From positions 186,001 to 250,000 of the forward strand of contig NZ_BAABLD010000005.1 of assembly GCF_039544165.1 (NCBI RefSeq): a DNA stretch of 64,000 nt, read 5' to 3'. Origin of the DNA: Viridibacterium curvum (GTDB lineage Bacteria; Pseudomonadota; Gammaproteobacteria; Burkholderiales; Rhodocyclaceae). A model generated the notes under the pieces. That model made no database searches and was not told the origin of the DNA. It was given only the letters and a program-made list of their open reading frames with translations. The translations under genes were made by a program, and so were the position numbers. Positions 19,213 to 27,586 of this stretch are shown here, in pieces (the stretch's first letter is position 1; the number at the start of each line of letters is the position of its first letter).

Positions 19213-21060
19213 ATGAAAAACAGGTTTTTGATGGCCGCCGGCTTGCTGGCGGCTTTGTTGTTGAGCGCGTGTGGCGGCGGAGGCAGTGGTGGTGGTGCGG
19301 CAGGGACGGGTGCTTCGTCCTCGGCGGTTGCCAGCAGTGTCGCTTCGAGCAGTGTGGCGTCCAGCAGTGTTTCCAGCAGCAGCCTGTCTTCCAGCGTTGC
19401 CAGCTCGGTGTCCAGCTCTGCTGCCGTGACGGTGCACCTCTTGGGTGACTCGACGATGACAACCTATACCGAGGATCGCCGCCCGCAATATGGCTGGGGC
19501 GAGAAGCTCGGCATGTTCTTCAACGGTTCGGTCACCATCAAGAACTGGGCGGCCGGTGGGCGCAGCTCACGCAGCTTCTATTACGAGACCGGCAAGTGGG
19601 ATGCCGCCAAGGCGGCAATCAACACGGGTGACTACGTGATCATCCAGTTCGGCCACAACGACCAGAAGTACGGCACTGACTACAACGAGTACGGGACCTA
19701 TGCGTATTGCAGTGACGGTACGGGTAACGGCGAAAGCTGTACTGGCGCACTGGATGCAATCGATTCGACGGGTACCGTCGACAAGGGGCTGCACTCCTAC
19801 TACCAGTTCCTCAAGAAGTACGTGACCGAAGTGCGTGCCAAGGGTGGTATTCCCATCCTCATGACGCCCATCGTGCGTAACTATTGGGCCAGTGGCGCGA
19901 TGACGGCGGAAGGTCAGCACAACGTGCCAATCAAAGGTGCCGAGACTTTTGCGCGTGGTGACTACCCGGCAGCCATGAAGGCGATCGCGACGACCTATTC
20001 GGTGCCGCTGGTCGACATCACGGCGGGTACGAAGACCCTGGTCGAAAGCTACGGCGCAACGGCCGCAGGTACCGATCTGTACTACCCCGACAGCACCCAC
20101 CTTAACGGCACCTACGCCACGCTTGTGGCGAAGATGGCGGTGGATGGGCTGAAGTCGCAGAACATCCTGAAGGACTACATCATCAGCGTGACCTCGCTGC
20201 TGGCCAGCCCCTCTACGCTGGCCTGGGGCGACCGTTACGTGGGTGACACTTCGTACAAGTCGCTTAACGTGTCGACCTTCGACCTCAGCCCTGCCAGCGG
20301 TACTGTGACGCTGACAGCGCCCAGCGGTTACAAGCTGTCGCTCGACAAGACGACCTGGACGGGCACGCTGGATGTGGCCTATGGCAACGGTGCTTTCACC
20401 AGAACGGTCTATGTGCAGTTCGCGCCCACGGCCGTTCAGGCCTACAACGGCAACCTGACCGTGGTCATTTCGGGCGGCGCGACGCTGGGTTCAGTAGCAC
20501 TCAGTGGCTCCGGCATCGCCGTGCCGTCGGGGGTGTCGACCTATGTCTTGTGGAAGATGAACGACAATGCGTTGACTGCCACGACCGGTGGCCTCGTTAC
20601 CGGGTCCGACGCGGTGGTGAGCAACCTCACTGCGGGCTCAGTCAAGGCGTTGGCTGTGGATGGGGTAACGGTAAACGTCAACCGCTACAACTCGACGACA
20701 AGCACGGCGCATGACGCCACCAAGTACGTTCAGTTCACGGTGACAGCACCTGCATCGGGTAGCTTCTCGATAAACACCATTTCGGCCTGGCTGGCGACCA
20801 GCGGTGGCGCGAATACCCGAGCTGACATCGAGTACTCGCTGAACGCAGATTTCTCGGGCTCGGTACGTCTCAACGCGGCAGATCTGACTTTTACAACCGA
20901 CGTGATGGCCAAGACAGAATATGCCTCGCTGGCGATCAACGTTCCAGCGAACGCCAAGCTCTATCTGCGTTTCTTCCCTTGGTACAGCTCGACGGCAACC
21001 GGAAAGTATCTCGCTGTGAGCGACGTGAAGATTTCGGGCATTGTCACCACCAGCCCTTGA
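19213..21060 (+). CDS. Secreted lipoprotein SGNH esterase, CE12-like (pectin/RG acetylesterase)
   Basis: 615 residues from the ATG at 19213 (GGAG upstream). A lipoprotein signal (MKNRFLMAAGLLAALLLSAC) is followed by a Gly stretch and a serine-rich linker of about 45 residues (SSVASSSVASSSVSSSS pattern) of the kind seen in plant wall-degrading bacteria. The catalytic domain has block I HLLGDSTMTTY (Ser80), FGHNDQK, and block V DSTH (Asp293, His296), as in CE12 rhamnogalacturonan acetylesterases. The C-terminal about 270 residues hold an Ig-like/abnormal-spindle-type domain and a beta-rich region, possibly carbohydrate-binding. The choline-sulfatase-like SGNH alternatives lack this layout. Stand-alone gene with its own terminator. 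Confidence 0.87.
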   Translation: MKNRFLMAAGLLAALLLSACGGGGSGGGAAGTGASSSAVASSVASSSVASSSVSSSSLSSSVASSVSSSAAVTVHLLGDSTMTTYTEDRRPQYGWGEKLGMFFNGSVTIKNWAAGGRSSRSFYYETGKWDAAKAAINTGDYVIIQFGHNDQKYGTDYNEYGTYAYCSDGTGNGESCTGALDAIDSTGTVDKGLHSYYQFLKKYVTEVRAKGGIPILMTPIVRNYWASGAMTAEGQHNVPIKGAETFARGDYPAAMKAIATTYSVPLVDITAGTKTLVESYGATAAGTDLYYPDSTHLNGTYATLVAKMAVDGLKSQNILKDYIISVTSLLASPSTLAWGDRYVGDTSYKSLNVSTFDLSPASGTVTLTAPSGYKLSLDKTTWTGTLDVAYGNGAFTRTVYVQFAPTAVQAYNGNLTVVISGGATLGSVALSGSGIAVPSGVSTYVLWKMNDNALTATTGGLVTGSDAVVSNLTAGSVKALAVDGVTVNVNRYNSTTSTAHDATKYVQFTVTAPASGSFSINTISAWLATSGGANTRADIEYSLNADFSGSVRLNAADLTFTTDVMAKTEYASLAINVPANAKLYLRFFPWYSSTATGKYLAVSDVKISGIVTTSP

Positions 21061-21138
21061 AGAACGTAGCGGCTCTGTATGGCAGGGCTGCTATACCGGG
21101 CACGGCGAGTCAGCAGTGCGATTGTTGTTCCTGTTTGA

Positions 21139-21166
21139 AACCGGGCCGTGTGCCCGGTTCTTTTTT
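21139..21166 (+). terminator. Intrinsic terminator after the CE12 esterase gene
   Basis: AACCGGGC (21139-21146) pairs with GCCCGGTT (21152-21159) around CGTGT, then C and six T. Confidence 0.88.
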
Positions 21167-21193
21167 GCGCCTCGATCCCGCTGAACAGATGAC

Positions 21194-22264
21194 TCAGGGC
21201 TTGATGAGGGCGTAACGCTTGAGCAGGGTCCGCATCACGTTGCGCGAGATGCCCAATAGTTCGGCAGCGCGAACCTGGTTGTGCCCGCATAGCTGGAATG
21301 CGGTGGTCACGACGGTCGATTCGATGAGACTGAACAACTCCGGCTCGCCGCTGTCGAGCACACGCTTGATGGATTCCGTCAGCTGGGTTCCAGGGGACTG
21401 AACTGCAACGGCGGATGAAGACTCCGGTGCAGTGACGGACACAAACCGCAGGTCACGTGGCGTGATGGTGCTGTTCTGGCAGACCAGCAAGGCGAAGTGA
21501 ATGACGTTTTCGAGTTCGCGGATGTTGCCAGGCCACGGGTAGTTGGCCAGCGCGCGCAGCGCATCGGGCGCGAAGCGCGGTTGCTCTGTCCCTTGGCGTT
21601 CGCTGTAGAGGCGCGCGAAGTAGCGCGCCAGTGCCTCGATGTCACCAGGTCGCTCGCGCAGGGCAGGAATGCGCAAGCTGGCCACATTGATGCGGTAGAA
21701 AAGATCCATACGGAAGTGGCCTGACGAGACCGCGCGTTCCAGGTCTACGTTAGTCGCGGTGATGAGCCGTACATCGACGGGGAGGGGTGTGCGGGAGCCG
21801 AGGCGCACAACTTCGCGTTCCTGCAGCACGCGCAGCAACTTGACCTGGATGGACTGCGGCAGGTCGCCGATTTCATCGAGGAACAGCGTGCCCTTGTGAG
21901 CCGCTTCGAACCAGCCCTGTCGTGCCCGCTGTGCCCCGGTGAAGGCTCCGCTCTCGTGGCCGAAGAGCTCCGCCTCGACGATGTTCTCGGAAAAAGCGCC
22001 GCAATTGACGGCCACGAAAGGACCGCTGCGTCCGCTTAGCTCATGCAGGTGGCGGGCGACCAGCTCCTTGCCGGTGCCTGTCTCACCCTGGATGAGGACG
22101 CTGGCTTCGCTCCCGGCGATCTGCTCGATGCGCTCAAGCAAGCTGCGAGAAGCGGGGTCGACGAAGACCAGTGCACGAGCGCGGATCGAAAGCGGGCTGG
22201 CGCTGCTGTCTGGCAATGCCAGCAACTTTTCCGGCAGGTATGAAGGCGGGCTCAGGGAACTCAT
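21194..22264 (-). CDS. Sigma-54-dependent transcriptional activator, Fis type
   Basis: 356 residues from the ATG at 22264. The AAA+ domain carries Walker A GETGTGKE, the sigma-54 contact loop ESGAFTGA, Walker B TLFLDEIGDLP and arginine finger region ALRERPGDIEALA; the C-terminus has a Fis-type HTH (VTTAFQLCGHNQVRAAELLGISRNVMRTLLKRY). There is only a short N-terminal tail (about 30 residues) and no receiver, GAF or PAS domain, as in SfnR-like activators, so regulation is probably by expression or a partner protein. The start is uncertain because no clear ribosome-binding site is seen; the frame is open 19 codons further upstream. Target promoters are not evident in the window. Confidence 0.9.
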   Translation of the reverse strand: MSSLSPPSYLPEKLLALPDSSASPLSIRARALVFVDPASRSLLERIEQIAGSEASVLIQGETGTGKELVARHLHELSGRSGPFVAVNCGAFSENIVEAELFGHESGAFTGAQRARQGWFEAAHKGTLFLDEIGDLPQSIQVKLLRVLQEREVVRLGSRTPLPVDVRLITATNVDLERAVSSGHFRMDLFYRINVASLRIPALRERPGDIEALARYFARLYSERQGTEQPRFAPDALRALANYPWPGNIRELENVIHFALLVCQNSTITPRDLRFVSVTAPESSSAVAVQSPGTQLTESIKRVLDSGEPELFSLIESTVVTTAFQLCGHNQVRAAELLGISRNVMRTLLKRYALIKP

Positions 22265-22385
22265 GCTGTGTCGTAGCGAGGGTGCGGATGTCGGGTGTTG
22301 TAGCTTGCGCTGTTTGCGCAAGCCACGATGTGCTCAGACTCTAATCGTCGTGACGACAGATGAAAAAGACGAATATCTGCGATCG

Positions 22386-23243
22386 TTATTCTGCGCGCGG
22401 TGGTGCGTTGTTCGCTGTGAGTCTGGCGTGAATGCCCTGCAGTGCAGAAAGGGCTCCGTCAGCCACACTTACACCCATCCCCGCCGGAACATGCCATTCC
22501 GTCTTGTTGATGCGGATCAGCGCGCAACGCTGGTGCTCGCTGAAATGACGCACGGTCGGAACGCGAGTTCCTGCCCCCAGTTCGATGACTACAGGGGAGC
22601 GAAGTTGCGCGCGCCAGGCGAGGAATTCCCACTGCTGTGCCTGCGTCCGGTCTGCAAGCCAGTCACCATCGCCGAACATCAGAATGTTCGGGCGTGCGAT
22701 GGCGCCACAATCCGGACAACGTGGTGCGGCGTTACGCAGATGGCAGGCATCTTCATCTACTTCCGGTTTGAAATGAGCTGCCGACCAGATCCGTGCGTTA
22801 CAGCCTCGCTGACATTGCAGATGGTGGATGCTGCCGTGAATCTCGACAATCTGCTGTGCGTTGAATCCGGCTTTCTGGAACTGGCCGTCGACATTGCTCG
22901 TGAAGACAAATGCCCCGTGTTCGAGGTGGCTGGCGATGTCGCGCAGGATGGCGAATCCGTCATGCGGGACGGTTGCGCGATAGAGATTCAGTCTGTGCCC
23001 GTAAAAGCCCCATGCCAGCGCGGGGTCGCTTTCGAAATACGCCGGAGAAGCGATCGCCTCGAACGGAATTCGGGCGCGGCCCAGTGCAGGGTAAGCATTC
23101 CAGAAGCCATTCGGCCCGCGAAAATCCGGCAAGCCGGAATCCACGCCCATGCCCGCACCAGCTGCAATGATGAGCCCGTCGGCTGCCTCCAGCAGGCGGG
23201 CTGCTCGTGAAAAGGCTGTGCTCAGATCATTGGCTGCGGGCAT
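22386..23243 (-). CDS. Sir2-family NAD-dependent protein deacylase
   Basis: 285 residues from the ATG at 23243. The Rossmann motif GAGMGVDSGLPDFRG, FVFTSNVDGQFQKAGF, the catalytic His in EIHGSIHHLQC and a four-Cys zinc site (CQRGC ... CPDC) mark a sirtuin. NILMFGDGDW follows as in the family. It would remove acyl groups from lysines using NAD; acetyl-CoA synthetase is a known sirtuin target in other bacteria, and acs lies about 10 kb away, but no direct link is seen. The frame is open further upstream only because it reads through the tmRNA-end copy, so the upstream codons were rejected. Confidence 0.93.
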   Translation of the reverse strand: MPAANDLSTAFSRAARLLEAADGLIIAAGAGMGVDSGLPDFRGPNGFWNAYPALGRARIPFEAIASPAYFESDPALAWGFYGHRLNLYRATVPHDGFAILRDIASHLEHGAFVFTSNVDGQFQKAGFNAQQIVEIHGSIHHLQCQRGCNARIWSAAHFKPEVDEDACHLRNAAPRCPDCGAIARPNILMFGDGDWLADRTQAQQWEFLAWRAQLRSPVVIELGAGTRVPTVRHFSEHQRCALIRINKTEWHVPAGMGVSVADGALSALQGIHARLTANNAPPRAE

Positions 23244-23298
23244 GGTCTCATACCGTGTTCGTAAAGTTGCCTGTTCGTGCCTGCGGTGTGATGCCGGG

Positions 23299-23322
23299 CG
23301 CGGGTTCGATTCCCGCCGCCTC
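23299..23322 (+). repeat. Inverted partial copy of the tmRNA 3' end
   Basis: 24 bases identical to the T-arm/acceptor 3' part of the tmRNA but on the opposite strand (tmRNA copy at 23374-23397). The T-loop motif GGGTTCGATTCCC is intact, yet no tRNA body precedes it. It lies in the sirtuin upstream region. Confidence 0.8.
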
Positions 23323-23332
23323 AATCACCGCC

Positions 23333-23369
23333 AAACGAAAAAGCCACCGCGAGGGTGGCTTTGTCGTTT
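23333..23369 (-). terminator. Terminator hairpin after tmRNA, near-symmetric
   Basis: AAAGCCACC and GGTGGCTTT pair around a GC-rich loop, flanked by further AAACGA/TCGTTT complementarity; on the minus strand it ends with a U run (A run 23338-23342). The symmetry means it could also stop plus-strand transcription. Confidence 0.85.
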
Positions 23370-23729
23370 GGTGGAGGCGGCGGGAATCGAACCCGCGTCC
23401 GAAAGTCCTCTACAACTGGATCTACATACTTAGTCGATCAATTTGATTTAACGCTGTGCTCAGCCGATCGACAGGCCTGCGCAACGCGAGTCACCTTGGA
23501 TTTAGCACTGCATCAAGTGACCCGATGCAATGCGATTCCCTGTAAATGACACTGCTGCCGGTTGCCCGGCCTGCCCCAGGAACAAGTCAGTGCAGTGGCC
23601 TAGGCCTTAAGCGGCCAGAGCGAATTGCTCGTCGTTTGCGAGTATTACTGTCCAGTGTTTTTACGAGGGAACTGGTCCTCGGTATGCACCTGGCTGCTTC
23701 GCGACCCCCGTCGAAACCAGGTCGCCCCC
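23369..23729 (-). ncRNA. ssrA: Transfer-messenger RNA (tmRNA)
   Basis: 361 bases read on the minus strand, starting GGGGGCGACCTGGTTTCGAC and ending with a T arm, GCCGCCTCCA-type acceptor strand and encoded CCA (23369-23371). The tag reading frame gives ANDEQFALAA followed by TAA, a typical betaproteobacterial degradation tag. tmRNA with SmpB frees stalled ribosomes. Its promoter lies in the end of gph. Confidence 0.97.
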
Positions 23730-23732
23730 AAG

Positions 23733-24413
23733 TCAATTCATTCTACGCTGTGGGCCCAGATACTCCAAGACTTCTGCAGGGTGATTGATGAGGAAGTCGG
23801 CTCCCCATGCTTCGATGGGCTTGTCCTCGCCAAGGTAGCCCCAGCGCACAGCCATCGAACGCATGCCCGCAGCCTTCGCAGCAACGATGTCACGTTCATC
23901 GTCACCGAGGTAGATACATTGTCCGGGGGCAATACCGCATTGTTGTGCAGCGAGCAGCAACGGATCGGGCGCCGGCTTGGCGCGCGGCGTGGTGTCGCCA
24001 CTGACAACGCTGGCCGCACGCACATTCAGGCCAAGCGCAGAGACCAGAGGCTGTGTGAAGCGACTATGCTTGTTGGTGACAATGCCCCAGCGGATTGAGT
24101 GAGCTTCCAGATGGTCAAGTAACTCCGGGATGCCGTCGAACAGTCGGGTCTGTACGCAAAGGCGTTGGGCGTAGTGCTGGAGAACGCGTTTGAAGAGAGA
24201 TTCGTAGCCTTCGTCCTGCGGGTGCAAGCCATGGCTGACGCGCAGCAGGCCGCGCACACCTTGTGAAATCAGCGGACGCAATCTTTCCAGGGGCAGGGCG
24301 TCGAGACCCTCATCAATGCGCGTTCGATTGAGTGCATCCGCCAGATCTGGTGCGGTATCAGCCAGGGTGCCGTCGAGATCGAAGAGGACGCAGCGGATGT
24401 CTTCCTCAAGCAT
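23733..24413 (-). CDS. gph: Phosphoglycolate phosphatase (HAD family)
   Basis: 226 residues. HAD motif I VLFDLDGTLADTAPDL, motif II IVTNK, motif III lysine in RAKPAPDPL and motif IV YLGDDERDIVAAKAAGM are intact; a cap domain lies between I and II. This fits Gph, which hydrolyses 2-phosphoglycolate, and its place next to ubiG is common in beta- and gammaproteobacteria. The ATG overlaps the end of ubiG by 8 bases, so the two are coupled. Other HAD sugar phosphatases (MupP-like) cannot be fully excluded. Confidence 0.9.
   Translation of the reverse strand: MLEEDIRCVLFDLDGTLADTAPDLADALNRTRIDEGLDALPLERLRPLISQGVRGLLRVSHGLHPQDEGYESLFKRVLQHYAQRLCVQTRLFDGIPELLDHLEAHSIRWGIVTNKHSRFTQPLVSALGLNVRAASVVSGDTTPRAKPAPDPLLLAAQQCGIAPGQCIYLGDDERDIVAAKAAGMRSMAVRWGYLGEDKPIEAWGADFLINHPAEVLEYLGPQRRMN
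23740..23768 (-). promoter_or_regulatory. Sigma-70 promoter of ssrA
   Basis: On the minus strand TTGGAG (23763-23768), a 17-base spacer and TAGAAT (23740-23745), with the tmRNA 5' end about 10 bases on. The promoter lies within the last codons of gph. Confidence 0.75.
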
Positions 24414-25113
24414 GCTTCACGCAGCGAACGAGATAGTTTACGTCCGTGCCCGGCCCCAGACTGTAGCGTTTGTCAAAGGGGTTGTAGTGCATGCCGATCA
24501 GTTCGACGACGTCGAGGCCGGCGTTGCGGGCGAAGCGGCTGAGCTCGGCAGGCTTGATGAAGCGGGCGTATTCGTGGGTGCCGCGCGGCAGCAGGTTCAA
24601 GATGTACTCGGCACCCACAATCGCCATGAGGTAGGACTTGGGGTTCCGGTTGAGTGTCGAGAAGTACACAGAGCCACCCGGGGCGGCGAGGTCTGCACAG
24701 GCCTGTACGACGCTGGCCGGATCGGGCACATGTTCAAGCATTTCCATGCAGCTGACGACGGCGTACTGTCCGGCGCGTTCGTTAGCAATCTGTTCGGCAG
24801 GGATCTTGAGGTAATCGACTTCAATGCCACTGTCCAGCGCATGCAGGCGGGCTACGGAGAGTGCCTTGTCGGAGAGGTCGATGCCTGTAACCTGCGCGCC
24901 ACGGCGTGCCATGCTCTCGGCGAGGATGCCACCACCACAGCCCACATCTATTACGCGTTGGCCACTGATGGGGGAGTGTTTGTCTATCCAGTCGAGTCGC
25001 AGGGGATTGATTTCATGCAGCGGGCGGAATTCGGATTCCGGATCCCACCAGCGGTGAGCAAGGGCGCTGAATTTGGCGAGTTCGGCGTCGTCGGCGTTGA
25101 GCGTTGCGGACAT
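24406..25113 (-). CDS. ubiG: Ubiquinone O-methyltransferase UbiG
   Basis: 235 residues, full length. Typical features are the N-terminal FSALAHRWWDPESEFRPLHEINPLRL, SAM site VIDVGCGGGILAESMARRGAQVTGID, MEMLEHVPDP and FSTLNRNPKSYL. It catalyses both O-methylations in ubiquinone synthesis. Followed by gph with an 8-base overlap. Confidence 0.97.
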   Translation of the reverse strand: MSATLNADDAELAKFSALAHRWWDPESEFRPLHEINPLRLDWIDKHSPISGQRVIDVGCGGGILAESMARRGAQVTGIDLSDKALSVARLHALDSGIEVDYLKIPAEQIANERAGQYAVVSCMEMLEHVPDPASVVQACADLAAPGGSVYFSTLNRNPKSYLMAIVGAEYILNLLPRGTHEYARFIKPAELSRFARNAGLDVVELIGMHYNPFDKRYSLGPGTDVNYLVRCVKHA

Positions 25114-25132
25114 CTTTGCGGCCTCTGAAAAG

Positions 25133-25159
25133 AAAAAGGCCCTGCCGGGGCAGGGCCTT
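25133..25159 (-). terminator. Intrinsic terminator of the OmpA-like gene
   Basis: On the minus strand AAGGCCCTG pairs with CAGGGCCTT and is followed by a U run (A-rich 25133-25137); 18 bases past the stop. Confidence 0.85.
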
Positions 25160-25176
25160 GCGGGTCAGCGTCAATA

Positions 25177-25986
25177 TTACTTGATGCCGACGGCTTCCAG
25201 TTCGATGCGGCGGTCCGGAGCCAGGCAAGCCACGAGCTTCTTGTTCTTGCCGTTTTCAGCGCCCATCTTCTTGCACTTGTCGCCGGTCACGGGTTGCTTT
25301 TCGCCCTTGCCCTCGGCGTAGATGCGGTTGGCCGGAATGCCCTTGCTGGTCAGGAAGTCCTTGACCGAAGCGGCACGCTTTTCCGACAGGGTCTGGTTCG
25401 GCTCATCCTTGCCGATGCGGTCGGCGTGGCCGACGACGATCACGACTTCGAGCGACTTCAGCTTGGTCACTTCCGCGGCGTACTTGGTCAGGGAGTCCTG
25501 ACCCGCAGCCGTCAGATCGGCGCTGCCGAACTCGAAGGTGGCGTCAGCCGGCAGGGTGACTTTGACAGCCGGTGCGGCCGGGGCAGCAGCAGGAGCCGGT
25601 GCCGGGGCCGCGGCAGGTGCCGGGGCGGGGGCCGGAGCAGCGGTTGCGGGAGCTGCGGCCGGTGCGGCGGCAGGAGCTGCCTTCGGTGCAGCGGGTGCAG
25701 GCGCTGCGACCGGAGCCGGCTTGCAGGCGGCTTCGCTTTCAGCGTAGCCCGGTTCGCATGCGCAGCCGATGGGCTTGCCATCCGTCGTCAGGTTGGAGAG
25801 GGCCAGTTCCTTGGTCCAGTTGATGGTACGCCAGCACCAGCCGAAGGGGTTGCGAACGATGATCTTGTTAGCGTCAATGGCATAGGCCTGAACGCCTTTG
25901 CCATCCGTTACCAGGTTTTGAGCGGAGGCAGAAGCAGCGCTGGCTGCGAGGAAGAGGGCGACAAGAATTTTGTGTGCGGTTTTCAT
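25177..25986 (-). CDS. OmpA-family outer-membrane/peptidoglycan-binding protein
   Basis: 269 residues from the ATG at 25986 (signal peptide, cleavage near ASASA, residue 22). A short N-terminal domain with four Cys (GWCWRT, IGCACEP, AACKP) is followed by an Ala/Pro-rich linker of about 55 residues and a C-terminal OmpA domain (FEFGSADLTAAGQDSLTKYA; VVGHADRIGKDEPNQTLSEKRAASV; RRIELE), which binds peptidoglycan. There is no eight-stranded barrel of classical OmpA. The linker probably spans the periplasm. Monocistronic with its own terminator. Confidence 0.92.
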   Translation of the reverse strand: MKTAHKILVALFLAASAASASAQNLVTDGKGVQAYAIDANKIIVRNPFGWCWRTINWTKELALSNLTTDGKPIGCACEPGYAESEAACKPAPVAAPAPAAPKAAPAAAPAAAPATAAPAPAPAPAAAPAPAPAAAPAAPAVKVTLPADATFEFGSADLTAAGQDSLTKYAAEVTKLKSLEVVIVVGHADRIGKDEPNQTLSEKRAASVKDFLTSKGIPANRIYAEGKGEKQPVTGDKCKKMGAENGKNKKLVACLAPDRRIELEAVGIK

Positions 25987-26112
25987 GGGACTCTCGTTAT
26001 CAGGCGGAACGGGTGGGGAGACAAGAACTGTTGCCGAGTGATCATTCGTCCGATTTGACTGGCGCCACACTTGGGAGTGGGTGGCGCCCCTACCGCGCGA
26101 CACGCCAACGGC

Positions 26113-27447
26113 TCAGGATCTCTTGTTCTGCAGAGAATTCTGCCATAGCCGCGAAATGGCCGGCAAATCTTCATTGCGCTGCAATAACAGTTCTCCGTTC
26201 GCCAAAACGCCCTTTCCATCGACCCATACGTGACTGACGTGCTCACGTCCGGCCGCAAATACGATATGCGAAACGGGATCAAAAACCGGCGCAATTTCAT
26301 TTGCATTCAATGAGATGGAGCAGATGTCCGCGCGCTTGCCAGGGGTCAGGCTGCCGATCCGCTCCTGCAGTCCGAGGGCCTTGGCAGCCAGCAGAGTGGC
26401 CATCTGCAAAACTTTGTGTACGCGCAGCGCGGCAGCGTCGTCGGCCTGAATCTTGGCGAGCAGGGACGCGAAACGCATCTCCTGCAGTACGTCCAGCCGG
26501 TTGTTGCTGGCGGCGCCATCCGTGCCAAGACCGACGTTGATGCCAGCCGAGAGCATGGCCGTGACGGGAGCGATGCCGCTGGCGAGCTTCATATTGGATA
26601 CGGGGTTGTGCGCAACGCCCACCTGGTTGAGCGCCAGCAGTTCGATGTCCTTGTCGTCAACGTGCACGCCGTGGGCGATCAGCAGGTTGGGGCCCAGCAG
26701 TCCCAGCTTCTGCAAGCGTTGCAGCGGGCGCAGGCCGTACTGCTTGAGGCTGTCCTCTACTTCGTTTCGGGTTTCCTGCACGTGAATGTGCACGGATGCG
26801 TCCAGCTCTTCGGCCAAGGCGCCGACGCGTTCGAAGGCGCTGTCCGAAACCGTGTAGGGGGCGTGCGGGGCGAGCGAGAAGTCCAGTCGCGAGTGGCCAA
26901 GCCACTTGTCGCGCACTGCCAGGCCTTTGTGCAGGTAGTCGTCTGCGTTGGCGGCGTAGTTGCCGGGGAAGTCCAGGACGACCAATCCGATCATGGCCCG
27001 CATGCCCATCTCCTCATAGGCGCGGGCCGCCGCATCGGGGAAGAAATACATGTCGTTGGCGAAGGTCACGCCGCCACGCAGCATTTCGGCCGCCCCCAAG
27101 AGCGTGCCGTGATAGACGAACTCTTCGGAGACATGCTCGCGTTCGGCCGGCCAGATTGCCTCGGTGAGCCATCGCATCAGGGGCAAGTCGTCAGCGTGGC
27201 CACGCAGCAGTGTCATTGCCGTATGTGTATGCAGGTTGATCAGACCCGGGATCAGCACGTGGTCTTCCAGCACCACGGTTTCGGCAGGGCTGAAGCGCAG
27301 GCGGGCGTCGCTGATCGGCAGCAGGGCGACGATGGCGCCGTCACGGATCGCCAGCGCGTGGTTTTCCAGTGTTGTATCCGCGGGCTCTACGGGAACGACC
27401 CAGCGTGCTTCGATGAGGGTGTCAATGCGCTCAAGTGCTTGATTCAT
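26113..27447 (-). CDS. TRZ/ATZ-family amidohydrolase (MTA/SAH deaminase-like)
   Basis: 444 residues from the ATG at 27447. Metal-dependent amidohydrolase with PGLINLHTHTAMTLLRG (first metal-binding pair), HVQET, IAHGVHVDDKDIELL and GLGTDGAASNNRLDVLQEM; this set is characteristic of the MtaD/TrzA/AtzB group. In proteobacteria members next to ubiG/gyrA deaminate 5'-methylthioadenosine or S-adenosylhomocysteine, which is the best inference. The N-ethylammeline chlorohydrolase name sometimes used is less likely here. It is divergent from gyrA with about 139 bases between. Confidence 0.88.
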   Translation of the reverse strand: MNQALERIDTLIEARWVVPVEPADTTLENHALAIRDGAIVALLPISDARLRFSPAETVVLEDHVLIPGLINLHTHTAMTLLRGHADDLPLMRWLTEAIWPAEREHVSEEFVYHGTLLGAAEMLRGGVTFANDMYFFPDAAARAYEEMGMRAMIGLVVLDFPGNYAANADDYLHKGLAVRDKWLGHSRLDFSLAPHAPYTVSDSAFERVGALAEELDASVHIHVQETRNEVEDSLKQYGLRPLQRLQKLGLLGPNLLIAHGVHVDDKDIELLALNQVGVAHNPVSNMKLASGIAPVTAMLSAGINVGLGTDGAASNNRLDVLQEMRFASLLAKIQADDAAALRVHKVLQMATLLAAKALGLQERIGSLTPGKRADICSISLNANEIAPVFDPVSHIVFAAGREHVSHVWVDGKGVLANGELLLQRNEDLPAISRLWQNSLQNKRS

Positions 27448-27586
27448 GGGCTTGCGGGGGATTGGCGGGCCAAGTCTGGAGGGTGGGGGCATGTTACAAT
27501 CGAACGCTTTCTGGGGGCCGTTCTGCCTGCATGCCGGGGCGTTTGGCTGACAACAGTACGTACGATCTTACGACACCCGCCGCTAC

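Noticed and set aside
23244..23330. A plus-strand tRNA ending in the T arm at 23299-23322
   Set aside because: No anticodon arm, D arm or matching acceptor 5' strand upstream; it is only a copy of the tmRNA end.
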